64,000 nucleotides of DNA from Bernardetia sp. (GTDB lineage Bacteria; Bacteroidota; Bacteroidia; Cytophagales; Bernardetiaceae): positions 1-64,000 of the forward strand of contig NZ_JAHDIG010000004.1 of the NCBI RefSeq assembly GCF_020630935.1, read 5' to 3'. How positions within the stretch are numbered: position 1 is the first letter of the stretch; each line of letters starts with the position of its first letter. The notes below the pieces were generated by a model that was not told the origin of the DNA, ran no database searches, and was given only the letters and a program-made list of their open reading frames with translations. Below, in pieces: positions 18,384 through 26,670 of the stretch. A program made the translations under genes and the position numbers.

Positions 18384-20231
18384 TTAAAACTGACTTACCA
18401 AACCAAAATGAATTTTTGAATTGACAACAGAAATAGGTTGTGTTTTGGAGTTTCCCATAGCAAAGATAAAATAAAAAACACCTGTTTTGGTGGAAAAGCT
18501 AATTCCTGCACCAGCTGAAGTAGGTAAATCTAAATACGGTTCATTTCGGCGTGTGTAAGCACGGATGGCTGCCTGTTCTGCAAAAGCCATCAAATAAGAA
18601 CGCTCTTCGAAATAAAAACGCCATTCTGCTCCTAAAAGTCCGTAGCGAGATACAAAAAAACTATTGGGGTCAAACCCACGAAGATTTTGCAAACCTCCTA
18701 CTCTCAAAAGTTCATTCAAAAATAAATCTTTGCTTTCTATAAACTGAACTTGCGTCCGAAAACGAAGAGATGAATTATTATTCACTTTGAAATACAGATT
18801 TATATCAGAAATAAATTTAAGTTGTGGATTGCGAAAATCTTCATCTGAAGGCGTATCAGAAATTCGGCTTCGGCTTAGTGAATCTGTAAAATTTTTATTG
18901 CCAGTAGAAATTTCTGTTTGGATTTGAAAACCTTTTCTTGGAAAAAAAATATCGTCTAAGGTATTGTAAGAATATGAAATGCCATAGTGCCAAAAACGAC
19001 TGTCGGCTGTCGGAACATTAGCTGTATCAGCGTTTCGTATAATACCTGTTCGATTAGTAGTCAGTAGTGAAGTAAAAAAGCCGATTTTGCCCATTTTTGG
19101 ACTGGGATAAGCTATATTTGCACGCCTTTCAACAGTAGAAAAGGTAGAATCTTCTTTGATAAAATTGAAATTCCCTCCTATTTCAAGGCTTGTTTTCAAG
19201 AAATTAGGATGCTCATAGTTGGCAAAAAGAGTTTGAGAGGCTGGGCGAATGCGTTGCCATTCGAAAGCAATCGTTTTTCCTGCTCCAAATGGATTGACAA
19301 GATGTAGTTGCACTTGTCCTGTCAAGAGTAGATTTGAACCATTTGTATTTTGCCCTCCTCCTGTGGTTTGGTTTCTTGGTAAAAAACCTATTACCCCATC
19401 AAACTGACTACTTTTTACTTTTTTCAAAGGCAATCTCAAATAAGCTCTATCATAACGAAATTCTACATTTGGCTTTCCATTTAACTTTAAATACGGCATT
19501 GTTTTGAGAAGTCGTATAGCATTTTTGACTGTGTTTTCCTCATATATTTTTCCTTCTGAAATATGTAAATAGTTCATCAAAAAACTTTTCTTGATTTTAG
19601 CATCTCCATCAACAATTATCGAATCAAATTGAATAAGAGAACCAGACTCATATACCAAACTTGCTGAAAAATAACGTCGCTTGTCAGTTTCTTCGACTTC
19701 TACACTATCCAAACTTGTTCTTGCCATTGGATAGCCATTGTTTTGGGAATAATTCAGAATAGCTTCTTGTAATTTCTTTATATCTGAACTCCTAACAGGT
19801 ATATTTTTACTGTTTTTGGATATTTTTTTTAGAAAATCTTTTCTCCTAAAATCTGAAATAATGTTTTTCTCTATTAAAGTAGGAACTGATTTTGTGCGTA
19901 ATTCTTTCCAAAAAGTTCGTTTCCCTAAGTCAATTGTCAAGACTATGTTTTTCCTATTATTTTGATTTGTACTGTCTAGGGTAACTAATTTTGCATTCCA
20001 GTAGCCTTCATTCTGTAAATTTTGAAGTACATTTGTAGAGAGTTGGTGTAGTTCTAAAAAAGACTTTAATCGTTTGGGAAGTTCTAAATTCGGTAATTTC
20101 TCTTCAAAGGAATTTTGATAAGATACAGAAACCTCTATTTGAGCAAGTATTTTTTCTGTATTAAAAAATAATAAAAGGAAGAAAGTAAAGAAGCGAACCC
20201 AAAACTTTACCCTAGAAAAACAAGTATTCAT
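18384..20231 (-). CDS. BamA/TamA-type Omp85 surface antigen
   Basis: It is an outer-membrane 16-strand-type barrel preceded by POTRA-like periplasmic domains. The start at 20231 gives 615 residues with the signal peptide MNTCFSRVKFWVRFFTFFLLLFF..ILAQ; a longer frame from 20267 would overlap the divergent protease gene. POTRA-like segments span about 100-280. The barrel carries the diagnostic LRGFDPNSFF (the L/VRGF motif of Omp85 loop 6) near residue 540, and the chain ends in F. BamA itself is longer with five POTRAs, so this is a paralogue of the TamA/surface-antigen type. The partner and substrate are unknown. Confidence 0.85.
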   Translation of the reverse strand: MNTCFSRVKFWVRFFTFFLLLFFNTEKILAQIEVSVSYQNSFEEKLPNLELPKRLKSFLELHQLSTNVLQNLQNEGYWNAKLVTLDSTNQNNRKNIVLTIDLGKRTFWKELRTKSVPTLIEKNIISDFRRKDFLKKISKNSKNIPVRSSDIKKLQEAILNYSQNNGYPMARTSLDSVEVEETDKRRYFSASLVYESGSLIQFDSIIVDGDAKIKKSFLMNYLHISEGKIYEENTVKNAIRLLKTMPYLKLNGKPNVEFRYDRAYLRLPLKKVKSSQFDGVIGFLPRNQTTGGGQNTNGSNLLLTGQVQLHLVNPFGAGKTIAFEWQRIRPASQTLFANYEHPNFLKTSLEIGGNFNFIKEDSTFSTVERRANIAYPSPKMGKIGFFTSLLTTNRTGIIRNADTANVPTADSRFWHYGISYSYNTLDDIFFPRKGFQIQTEISTGNKNFTDSLSRSRISDTPSDEDFRNPQLKFISDINLYFKVNNNSSLRFRTQVQFIESKDLFLNELLRVGGLQNLRGFDPNSFFVSRYGLLGAEWRFYFEERSYLMAFAEQAAIRAYTRRNEPYLDLPTSAGAGISFSTKTGVFYFIFAMGNSKTQPISVVNSKIHFGLVSQF

Positions 20232-20261
20232 AAAATCAAGAAATACGTATAAAATAAAAGC

Positions 20262-21530
20262 ATGCAAGACGAAAACCCAAATTCTCCTTCTTATCTCAAC
20301 TACGAAACAGATAGCGATGCTGCTAATCCATTTTTATATGAAGAAGTTAGTTATAAAAAGCGAAAACCTAAATATTGGTTACATATTTTACTTTTTGTTA
20401 TTACTTTCATAGCAACGACACTTGCTGGTGCAGAATGGATTTTTGGAGAAAAAAGCTTTATAGCTCTGCTCTTTGATGCTGATGGTTTTGCAGGCTTGGG
20501 AAGTGGAGGACTTGGTTTAGAGGCGTTTGTAGCTGGCTTGTCATATTCTATTCCTTTTTTGGGAATCTTGACTGTTCATGAGTTCGGACATTATTTTGCA
20601 GCCAAATATCACAATATTCGTGCTTCGTTACCATTTTATATTCCAATGTGGTTGGGTTTTTTGGGAATGCCTTCTACTATCGGAACGATGGGTGCATTTA
20701 TCAAAATAGAATCTCCCTTTACTTCTCATAAATCACTTTTCGATGTAGGCGTAGCAGGTCCTTTGGCTGGTTTTGTGATTGCTTTGGGTGTTTTATTTTA
20801 TGGTTTTTTGAATCTTCCTTCTCCAGAATATGTAATTGAAGTAGCGCATCCGTCGTGGCAGAAATATGGTTTGGATTATGCTTCTCATGTCTATAAGTCT
20901 ATTCCAGAAGGTGCAAATATGGAGCTAGGGACAAATCTTTTATTTGAATTTTTCAAAAATTATGTTGCTCCAAATCCAGAATGGGTACCTAACAATAGAG
21001 AAATTTTTCATTACCCTTTTATATTAGCAGGTTATTTAGCTTTATTTTTTACAGCTTTAAATCTGATGCCGATTGGGCAACTAGATGGTGGACATGTTTT
21101 GTATGCGATGTTTGGAGAAAAATGGCACAAAAAAATATCGATGGGAATGTTTACTATTTTCTTAACCTATGCAGGGTTAGGGCTTATTTCCCCACAAGAC
21201 CCTATTGAAGATATTGCATTATATAGCATTTTTTACCTCTTCTTTTTATATATCATTTATCTAAAAAACACAGAAAGACCTATTACGGCAGTAGTGTTTG
21301 CTCTAGGAATTTATGCTTTTCAGTTTTTGTTTGTAAGTGTTTTTCCAGAGGCACAGGGGTATTACGGTTGGTTGGCTTTTGGTTTCCTTTTAGGTAGAAT
21401 TTTAGGACTTTCACACCCACCGACACAAAATCAAGTTACCCCACTCACAAAAGGAAGAATGATTTTGGGTGTGATTACTTTTATTATTTTTATTCTATGT
21501 TTTTCGCCTCAGCCCTTTGTGATTTCATAA
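20262..21530 (+). CDS. Site-2 protease family (M50) membrane metalloprotease
   Basis: The 422-residue intramembrane zinc protease has the active site HEFGH at residues 106-110 and the second metal motif NLMPIGQLDGGH at 267-278 (Asp275). About eight membrane helices are present. The N-terminal 40 residues are acidic and cytoplasmic. The family resembles plant EGY and bacterial S2P enzymes without a PDZ domain. The substrate is unknown; homologues typically cut membrane-anchored regulators. It starts 30 bases from the divergent Omp85 gene, so the two share a very short promoter region. Confidence 0.9.
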   Translation: MQDENPNSPSYLNYETDSDAANPFLYEEVSYKKRKPKYWLHILLFVITFIATTLAGAEWIFGEKSFIALLFDADGFAGLGSGGLGLEAFVAGLSYSIPFLGILTVHEFGHYFAAKYHNIRASLPFYIPMWLGFLGMPSTIGTMGAFIKIESPFTSHKSLFDVGVAGPLAGFVIALGVLFYGFLNLPSPEYVIEVAHPSWQKYGLDYASHVYKSIPEGANMELGTNLLFEFFKNYVAPNPEWVPNNREIFHYPFILAGYLALFFTALNLMPIGQLDGGHVLYAMFGEKWHKKISMGMFTIFLTYAGLGLISPQDPIEDIALYSIFYLFFLYIIYLKNTERPITAVVFALGIYAFQFLFVSVFPEAQGYYGWLAFGFLLGRILGLSHPPTQNQVTPLTKGRMILGVITFIIFILCFSPQPFVIS

Positions 21531-21635
21531 GTGTAATTTGATTTTGGCATCAAATTTCCAACAACATAAAATATATCAAAATTTCGTCGTTAGGATAGAA
21601 TTATACCTAATAAGCTAATCTTCAAATATAAAATC

Positions 21636-21660
21636 ACACGCTAGAGCGTGTTCTACATTA
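21636..21660 (+). repeat. REP-like hairpin with CTACATTA foot before the LRR gene
   Basis: ACACGCT-AG-AGCGTGT (21636-21651) is followed by T and CTACATTA (21653-21660), then AAATTAT and the ATG at 21668. The foot and the bases after it match the element at 1648-1678, while the stem sequence differs. Confidence 0.55.
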
Positions 21661-21667
21661 AAATTAT

Positions 21668-23149
21668 ATGAAAAACACTCGTTTTTTTATTCTGTTTTCT
21701 TTCTGTACATTATTTTCCTTTTCTGCATTTTCTCAACAAAACAACATCAATCAGAAATGGTGGAATGATTTGAATGACGGCTGGAAACTTTATTTTAGAT
21801 ACAATCATGAAATAGATAGCGTTCCAACTTCTCAAAATTTAGAAAAAATCTATAATCTCAAAAAAATAGATTGTTCTGGAACAAAAGAACATTACAACAG
21901 TCTGATTTTGGATATTGAACCCTTGAAAGATTTACCCTTTTTGGAGGAAGTAAACTTTTCTTATTGTCCTGTCAGTTCGTTAGAGCCACTAAAAAATGCC
22001 AAAAACCTTCGAAAGTTAGATGCAGAGCGCACGCTTCTTTCAGATTTTTCTCCTATTTCAAAACTAGACAACTTAGAAGAAATTTGGGTACAAAAATGTG
22101 CTGGTATCAATTCTGTTACATCGCTTTCTTCTCTCAAAAATCTTAAAAAATTATCTCTTTCAGGAACTGGCGTGAGTGATATTTCGCCACTGAGTTCTGT
22201 TTCTAGTTTGGAGCGTATTTATATTGCTTACACAAAAGTCAAAGATATTTCTGCACTAAAAAATTTAGAAAACTTAGAAAAAGTGAGTTTTACAGCAACT
22301 GGAATTAAAGACTTTTCACCTCTTGCAAAGCTCAAAAATTTGAAATCTATTTTGGCGTGGCGTACTCCTGTCAGTGATGTTTCATCGCTTTCTAAACTCA
22401 CTAATTTGGAAGAGTTGTATCTAAACTGGACACAAGTGGAAGATATTTCAAAACTCAAGAGCCTTGTCAATTTGCGTGTAATAGGTTTGGGAAATACGAA
22501 AGTAAGCGATATTTCTGCACTTTCAACTATGACACAGCTTACAGAAGCACAACTCAATGATACAAAAATTAATGATATTAGCTCACTGGAAAATGCTAAG
22601 AATTTAGAAATTTTATCTATTTCAGAAACTGATGTTGAAAAAATTGATGTGCTAGAAGAGTTAATTCACTTGAAAAAATTATTCCTCAATAAAACCAAAA
22701 TTAAAAATATTTCGTCTCTAAAAAATGCTACAAAACTAGAGCTTTTAGAAACAGGAGAGACGCAAATAACTTCACTCAAAGGCATTGAAAACCTAACGAA
22801 TATAAAAGATTTGTATGTTTATCAAACAGAAATTAAGACTTTGAAACCTTTATCTGAATTAGGAAAATTAGAAAAACTTTTTTGTGGGGAAACTCAAATC
22901 AAGACACTAGAAGGTTTAGAAAACAAACCTAATTTACAAATTTTAGATGCTCAAAAAACAGAAGTCGCAGACCTCACTCCTATTAGAAATTGTAAAAATT
23001 TAGAAACTCTTATTCTGATAGATACAAAATTAGAGACTATGGAAGTAGCAGAAGAGCTTAAAAAACAAAGTCTTAAAAAGCTCTATGTTAAAGGAACTCC
23101 ACTAGAGCAAAAAATACAAGAAGAAGAAGGCGAAGGAGATGATTATTAA
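21668..23149 (+). CDS. Secreted leucine-rich-repeat protein (SDS22/internalin-like)
   Basis: The 493-residue protein has the signal peptide MKNTRFFILFSFCTLFSFSAFSQ and about 19 tandem repeats of about 22 residues. The consensus is L-x-x-L-x-L-x-x-T-x-I-x-D-I-S-x-L-x-x-L-x-N, the SDS22-like class used by internalins. An unusual conserved Thr at the position after the LxL strand (GT, YT, AT, RT, WT, NT, DT, ET, KT, QT) runs through nearly all repeats. It has an acidic tail (EEEGEGDDY) and no type IX sorting domain or lipobox. The likely role is protein-protein binding in the periplasm or outside; the partner is unknown. Confidence 0.88.
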   Translation: MKNTRFFILFSFCTLFSFSAFSQQNNINQKWWNDLNDGWKLYFRYNHEIDSVPTSQNLEKIYNLKKIDCSGTKEHYNSLILDIEPLKDLPFLEEVNFSYCPVSSLEPLKNAKNLRKLDAERTLLSDFSPISKLDNLEEIWVQKCAGINSVTSLSSLKNLKKLSLSGTGVSDISPLSSVSSLERIYIAYTKVKDISALKNLENLEKVSFTATGIKDFSPLAKLKNLKSILAWRTPVSDVSSLSKLTNLEELYLNWTQVEDISKLKSLVNLRVIGLGNTKVSDISALSTMTQLTEAQLNDTKINDISSLENAKNLEILSISETDVEKIDVLEELIHLKKLFLNKTKIKNISSLKNATKLELLETGETQITSLKGIENLTNIKDLYVYQTEIKTLKPLSELGKLEKLFCGETQIKTLEGLENKPNLQILDAQKTEVADLTPIRNCKNLETLILIDTKLETMEVAEELKKQSLKKLYVKGTPLEQKIQEEEGEGDDY

Positions 23150-23310
23150 ACATTTTATAATCCTAATATTCAACTCATTATGAAAGTTTTCTATTGCTAT
23201 AAAAATCAATACAACCTAGTCTGATAAATCAAGTTAAAATAGATAAGTAACTAAACAAATTTGTAAATTTGTGTTTATTGTTTTGTATAGCTTTTAATTT
23301 TTTAGTTAAA

Positions 23311-23344
23311 TTGTCTGTAATGATTTAACTTTGTTCTAATTTTG
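23311..23344 (+). promoter_or_regulatory. Bacteroidota-type promoter of lpxA
   Basis: A TAATTTTG -7 box at 23337-23344 is followed by CACTATAC, with a TTG at 23311-23313 as a possible -33 (spacing 23, slightly long). The start codon is about 50 bases downstream. The same TAATTTTGCACTA string recurs at 39875 and 51280. Confidence 0.55.
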
Positions 23345-23396
23345 CACTATACTATACAAAACTACTCATCTGTTTTCACACAACTTCAGCATACAA

Positions 23397-24194
23397 ATGA
23401 AATATCCGAACACTAATATACACCCCAACGCAAAGATTGCAGAAAATGTAACCATCGAACCTTTTGCAACTATTTATGGAGATGTAGAAATAGGGGAAGG
23501 AACTTGGATTGCTGCCAATGCAGTTATCATGGATGGTGCTAGAATTGGAAAAAACTGTAAAATCTACCCAGGAGCTGTTATTTCTGGAGACCCTCAAGAT
23601 TTGAAATATAAGGGGGAAAAAACACTTACTATCATCGGAGACAATACTACTATCAGAGAATTTGCAACCATCAATAAAGGTACAGATGATAGAATGCAAA
23701 CGACGGTAGGTAATAATGCTTTGATTATGGCGTATGTACATATTGCTCATGACTGCATTGTAGGAAATAATTGTATTTTAGTAAATGGTGTTCAACTGGC
23801 TGGGCATGTAGTGGTAGAAGATTTTGCCATCATTGGAGGAACAAGTGCTGTCTTACAGTTTGTGAAGATTGGAGCGCATGCCATGATTGCAGGTGGTTCG
23901 TTAGTTAGAAAAGATGTACCTCCTTATATTCGTGCTGGGCGTGAACCTCTTTCGTATGCAGGAATTAATATTGTAGGTTTACGCAGACGTGGTTTTGATG
24001 CTGACAAAACAGCAGAACTTAGAGAAATCTATCGTCTTATTTACTCTGCTGGGCTTAATACACAAGAAGCTCTCAAACAAATAGAAGAGCTAGAACCTTC
24101 AACACCAGAAAAAAATCAGATTGTAGAGTTTATTAAAAATGCAAAACGTGGCATAATCAGAAGTGGAAATGAAGATGCTACCATAACTGTATGA
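23397..24194 (+). CDS. lpxA: Acyl-ACP:UDP-N-acetylglucosamine O-acyltransferase
   Basis: It performs the first step of lipid A synthesis, transferring a hydroxyacyl chain from acyl carrier protein to UDP-GlcNAc. It is a left-handed beta-helix of hexapeptide repeats through residues 1-185 (for example AKIAENVTIEPFATIYGDVEIGEG), with the catalytic histidine in VHIAHDC (His118, equivalent to E. coli His125) and a helical C-terminal domain. At 265 residues it has the family's usual length. Bacteroidota often fuse LpxC with FabZ upstream of lpxA; here lpxA has its own promoter. Its stop overlaps the next gene (ATGA). Confidence 0.96.
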   Translation: MKYPNTNIHPNAKIAENVTIEPFATIYGDVEIGEGTWIAANAVIMDGARIGKNCKIYPGAVISGDPQDLKYKGEKTLTIIGDNTTIREFATINKGTDDRMQTTVGNNALIMAYVHIAHDCIVGNNCILVNGVQLAGHVVVEDFAIIGGTSAVLQFVKIGAHAMIAGGSLVRKDVPPYIRAGREPLSYAGINIVGLRRRGFDADKTAELREIYRLIYSAGLNTQEALKQIEELEPSTPEKNQIVEFIKNAKRGIIRSGNEDATITV

Positions 24195-24796
24195 TATTTT
24201 TTCTTCAAAATACATTACCCAACCAAATTGAAGGTTTTTCAAGAATTGAATATTTGGCTGTCTTTAATGCCATTATTTTTGGTTTTATTGTAGCTGAGTT
24301 TTTTATGGGATGGGGAAACTTTATGCGTTATCGTTCTCAGATTCATTTTGACTTTATTCCAGTTATTTGGTCTTTTCTCACTTTTTTAGTTTCTATCTTG
24401 ATTTGGTGGGGAACTTGGACAAATAACGAATTTATTGGAAAAAATATTTATTACTACTATTACTCCCTTGCCTTACCTTTACTTCTTTATCTCGTTTGTG
24501 TATTCCTATTTCCCAAAGTAAGTGATAGTAGATATGAAAAGGATACTTTTGATTTGGAACGTTATTTTCAAAAACAAGCTCCCATAATTTCCTTTTTATA
24601 TGGTCTTTTGTTTACAGCAATGATTCTCAACTCTATTATTTTTGAAGAATATGAGTTTTGGAGTATAAAGAATTATATCAAAGGAGGTGCTGCTCTGCTT
24701 GCTTTTGCTGGAATCATCATAAAAAACAGGAATTATTACTGGGCAATCACTGTGATTATGTTCTTATTGTTTGTTGGATTTTTGATAACATTATAA
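24191..24796 (+). CDS. Hypothetical polytopic membrane protein
   Basis: The 201-residue protein has about six hydrophobic helices (near 25-40, 56-74, 88-106, 131-148, 164-178, 186-200). I recognise no family. Its ATG overlaps the lpxA stop by 4 bases, so it is translationally coupled to lpxA, and it is followed 5 bases later by a HAD-type gene. The coupling suggests an envelope role but proves nothing. Confidence 0.7.
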   Translation: MIFFLQNTLPNQIEGFSRIEYLAVFNAIIFGFIVAEFFMGWGNFMRYRSQIHFDFIPVIWSFLTFLVSILIWWGTWTNNEFIGKNIYYYYYSLALPLLLYLVCVFLFPKVSDSRYEKDTFDLERYFQKQAPIISFLYGLLFTAMILNSIIFEEYEFWSIKNYIKGGAALLAFAGIIIKNRNYYWAITVIMFLLFVGFLITL

Positions 24797-24801
24797 TAGA
24801 A

Positions 24802-25254
24802 ATGGACATTAGTTTCGATTTAGACAGCACACTTATTCCACATGGAAACGAATTTGAATCGGAACACAGAAACTGGTTAGCAAAACTACTAGGAATTGAG
24901 CCTATTCGTAAGGATTCAGCATTGCTTATTTCTGCCTTACAAAAACAAGGACACCACATTCATATCTACACTACTTCATTTAGAAGTACATTCAAAATTA
25001 GATTACTGCTTTTATATTATGGAATTAGAGTAGAAAAAATAATCAACGAATTTCAAAATCAGCGCACTTTAAAAAAGAAAACTATTAAATCATCAAAATA
25101 TCCTCCTGCTTTTGGTTTTGATTTGCATATAGATGATTCGAAAGGAGTCGGAATAGAAGGCGAAAAATTTGGCTTCAAAACAATTATTATAAAAACAATT
25201 GATAAAAATTGGGTAGAAACTATCAAGAAAGGAATTGAAGACTTTAAAGTATAA
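24802..25254 (+). CDS. Small HAD-superfamily hydrolase
   Basis: The 150-residue cytoplasmic protein starts at ATG 24802, where MDISFDLDSTLIPHG immediately gives HAD motif I (D-x-D-S-T, nucleophile Asp6). A longer frame from 24658 lies inside the preceding gene and is not credible. Motif II is IYTTSFRS, and the acidic motif IV is in DLHIDDSKGVG. The short length with almost no cap domain suggests a type C0 phosphatase. The substrate is unknown. It is third in the lpxA operon by spacing. Confidence 0.8.
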   Translation: MDISFDLDSTLIPHGNEFESEHRNWLAKLLGIEPIRKDSALLISALQKQGHHIHIYTTSFRSTFKIRLLLLYYGIRVEKIINEFQNQRTLKKKTIKSSKYPPAFGFDLHIDDSKGVGIEGEKFGFKTIIIKTIDKNWVETIKKGIEDFKV

Positions 25255-25256
25255 AA

Positions 25257-26075
25257 TTAGTTCTCCCAAAAATTGCTTTCATATTCTATAAGGTGGTTAT
25301 AATAAGAATGAGCTTCTTTTAAACTGTGTTCAGAATCGATGTAATTGCAATGATAAATAATTCCAAAATTGTTCTTGTCAATCTGCTCTACAGCAATCCC
25401 ACTCAAAAGCATCAAATCAAAGGCTTCTTTTGCTTGGAGTTGAGTAGCTCTATTTTGTGAGTCTTGCCAAACAAAATTACTTTCACACAAATAATTCATA
25501 ACCTCTTGATACGAAAAATTAGCTAATGTTTTATCTAATCCAGTCGTTTTGTTTTCTATGGCTGGAATAATTAGGCTAATAACTTCAATTTGAGAGATTA
25601 ATTTTCCTCGTCTCTTATCAAAGTATAGATTCTCTTTTGTTTCTAAAATAGAAATTTGACGAGGACTAAACCACTCCCATTCAGATTCTAACTCCTCTTC
25701 TGCTTCCCAGTCATTAGAAATAATAGTCTCTGGTTCAAGTCCTATATCTTCAGTCAAATAACAAGGCATTTCCTGTGGAACAGTCATGTTTTCTTCAAAA
25801 TGTTCTGACGACATTTCAGTTTTCAAATCACGACTATCGTAAGGCTGTAGTTTTCCATCACGCACCCCTGTGATAATTAATTTTGTGATTTCATTTTCTT
25901 CTATAAAAAAAGGCTGATTTTGCTTTTCCTTTAATGACACTCTGCGCCAAAGAGTCTTTTGATAAGAAATATGATTCTCATAGACAGTCTTTTGTACAAT
26001 ATCAGATGTTATTTGTGCTTGTAGTAATAGGAATGGAAAAGTCAAATACAAAACTAAAAGAACAAATTTCTTCAT
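25257..26075 (-). CDS. GldN/PorN-like secreted protein
   Basis: The 272-residue protein has a signal peptide (MKKFVLLVLYLTFPFLLLQAQ). Two segments match the GldN/PorN family of the type IX secretion ring. Near residues 40-90, LWRRVSLKEKQNQPFF leads to a G-K-L-Q-P-Y-D segment, as in GldN's WR-x-I-D-L-R-E-K-x-N-x-P pattern. Near 140-190, ISILETKENLYFDKRRGKL is followed by a hydrophobic stretch, as in GldN's K-E-x-W-x-F-D-K-x-R-S. Canonical gldN ends a gldKLMN operon, but here the gene stands alone and an acidic EAEEELESEWEW insert is present. It is probably a paralogue rather than the core subunit. Confidence 0.65.
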   Translation of the reverse strand: MKKFVLLVLYLTFPFLLLQAQITSDIVQKTVYENHISYQKTLWRRVSLKEKQNQPFFIEENEITKLIITGVRDGKLQPYDSRDLKTEMSSEHFEENMTVPQEMPCYLTEDIGLEPETIISNDWEAEEELESEWEWFSPRQISILETKENLYFDKRRGKLISQIEVISLIIPAIENKTTGLDKTLANFSYQEVMNYLCESNFVWQDSQNRATQLQAKEAFDLMLLSGIAVEQIDKNNFGIIYHCNYIDSEHSLKEAHSYYNHLIEYESNFWEN

Positions 26076-26498
26076 TATAATAAGTCGGATTGGGTAGAGA
26101 CATATACACTCAATAACGATATATTATTTTGCTATTATATTTTTTGAAAATAAATGTATTGTGGTAGAAGTTTTTTTGAAAGAAACCACAAGGTAGAGAG
26201 TATTTTGAAGTTTTGCGCTAATTTTTCCTTACGGAATCTTCTGCTTGAAGGTTACAAATTAGGTAGTTTTTATTTGCAACAAAGTTGCATTTACGAGTAA
26301 CTTTTAATCACCAAAAGCCATTTTTTAATCTAAAAAGTTATAAAATTCTGATTTTCTTAAAAAAATAGAGTTTTTTTTCTGCAAAAAAAGATTTTAACAA
26401 TATAAAATATTATTTGGAATGAGCGTAAAAAAAAAGCTATTACAGAATATTATTTGGTTTATTGCAGTATTTTTGTTTTAAAAATTTTGAATAAACAT

Positions 26499-26533
26499 TA
26501 AAAAATGATTTTTATACCGATAAAAAATGATTT
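26499..26533 (+). promoter_or_regulatory. Tandem 13-bp direct repeat, candidate activator site
   Basis: TAAAAAATGATTT occurs exactly at 26499-26511 and 26521-26533. The copies are 22 bp apart, two helical turns, and end 8 bp before the -33 box of the protease promoter. This is a typical arrangement for a dimeric activator or response regulator. Confidence 0.5.
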
Positions 26534-26541
26534 ACCCAAAT

Positions 26542-26572
26542 TTTGTTTTTCTAAAAAAGTACCGTATGTTTG
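26542..26572 (+). promoter_or_regulatory. Bacteroidota sigma promoter of the M43 protease gene
   Basis: The -33 element TTTG (26542-26545) and the -7 element TATGTTTG (26565-26572) are separated by 19 bp, a near-perfect match to TTTG-N19-TAnnTTTG. Transcription would begin near 26579, giving a leader of about 90 bases. Confidence 0.75.
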
Positions 26573-26670
26573 CAATGCCTTCAAGAGTAAGGTTTAGCAA
26601 AGGATTTAACTCAACAATTAACATATTTAACTAAATATTCATTTCCCCTTTAATTTTTACAGAAAATAAA

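Larger units (their letters stand above)
26076..26670 (+). other. 595-base divergent intergenic region with direct repeats and promoter
   Basis: It lies between the GldN-like gene (minus) and the protease gene (plus). Contents are a small hairpin TGCAAC-AAA-GTTGCA (26275-26289), a 12-bp direct repeat AATATTATTTGG at 26406 and 26446, a 13-bp direct repeat at 26499 and 26521, and the promoter at 26542-26572. The rest is A/T-rich with no open frame of interest. Confidence 0.7.

Noticed and set aside
24658-24801. N-terminal 48-codon extension of the HAD-type gene
   Set aside because: It lies inside the preceding membrane-protein gene, is Cys/His-rich noise, and the HAD motif begins at the ATG at 24802.
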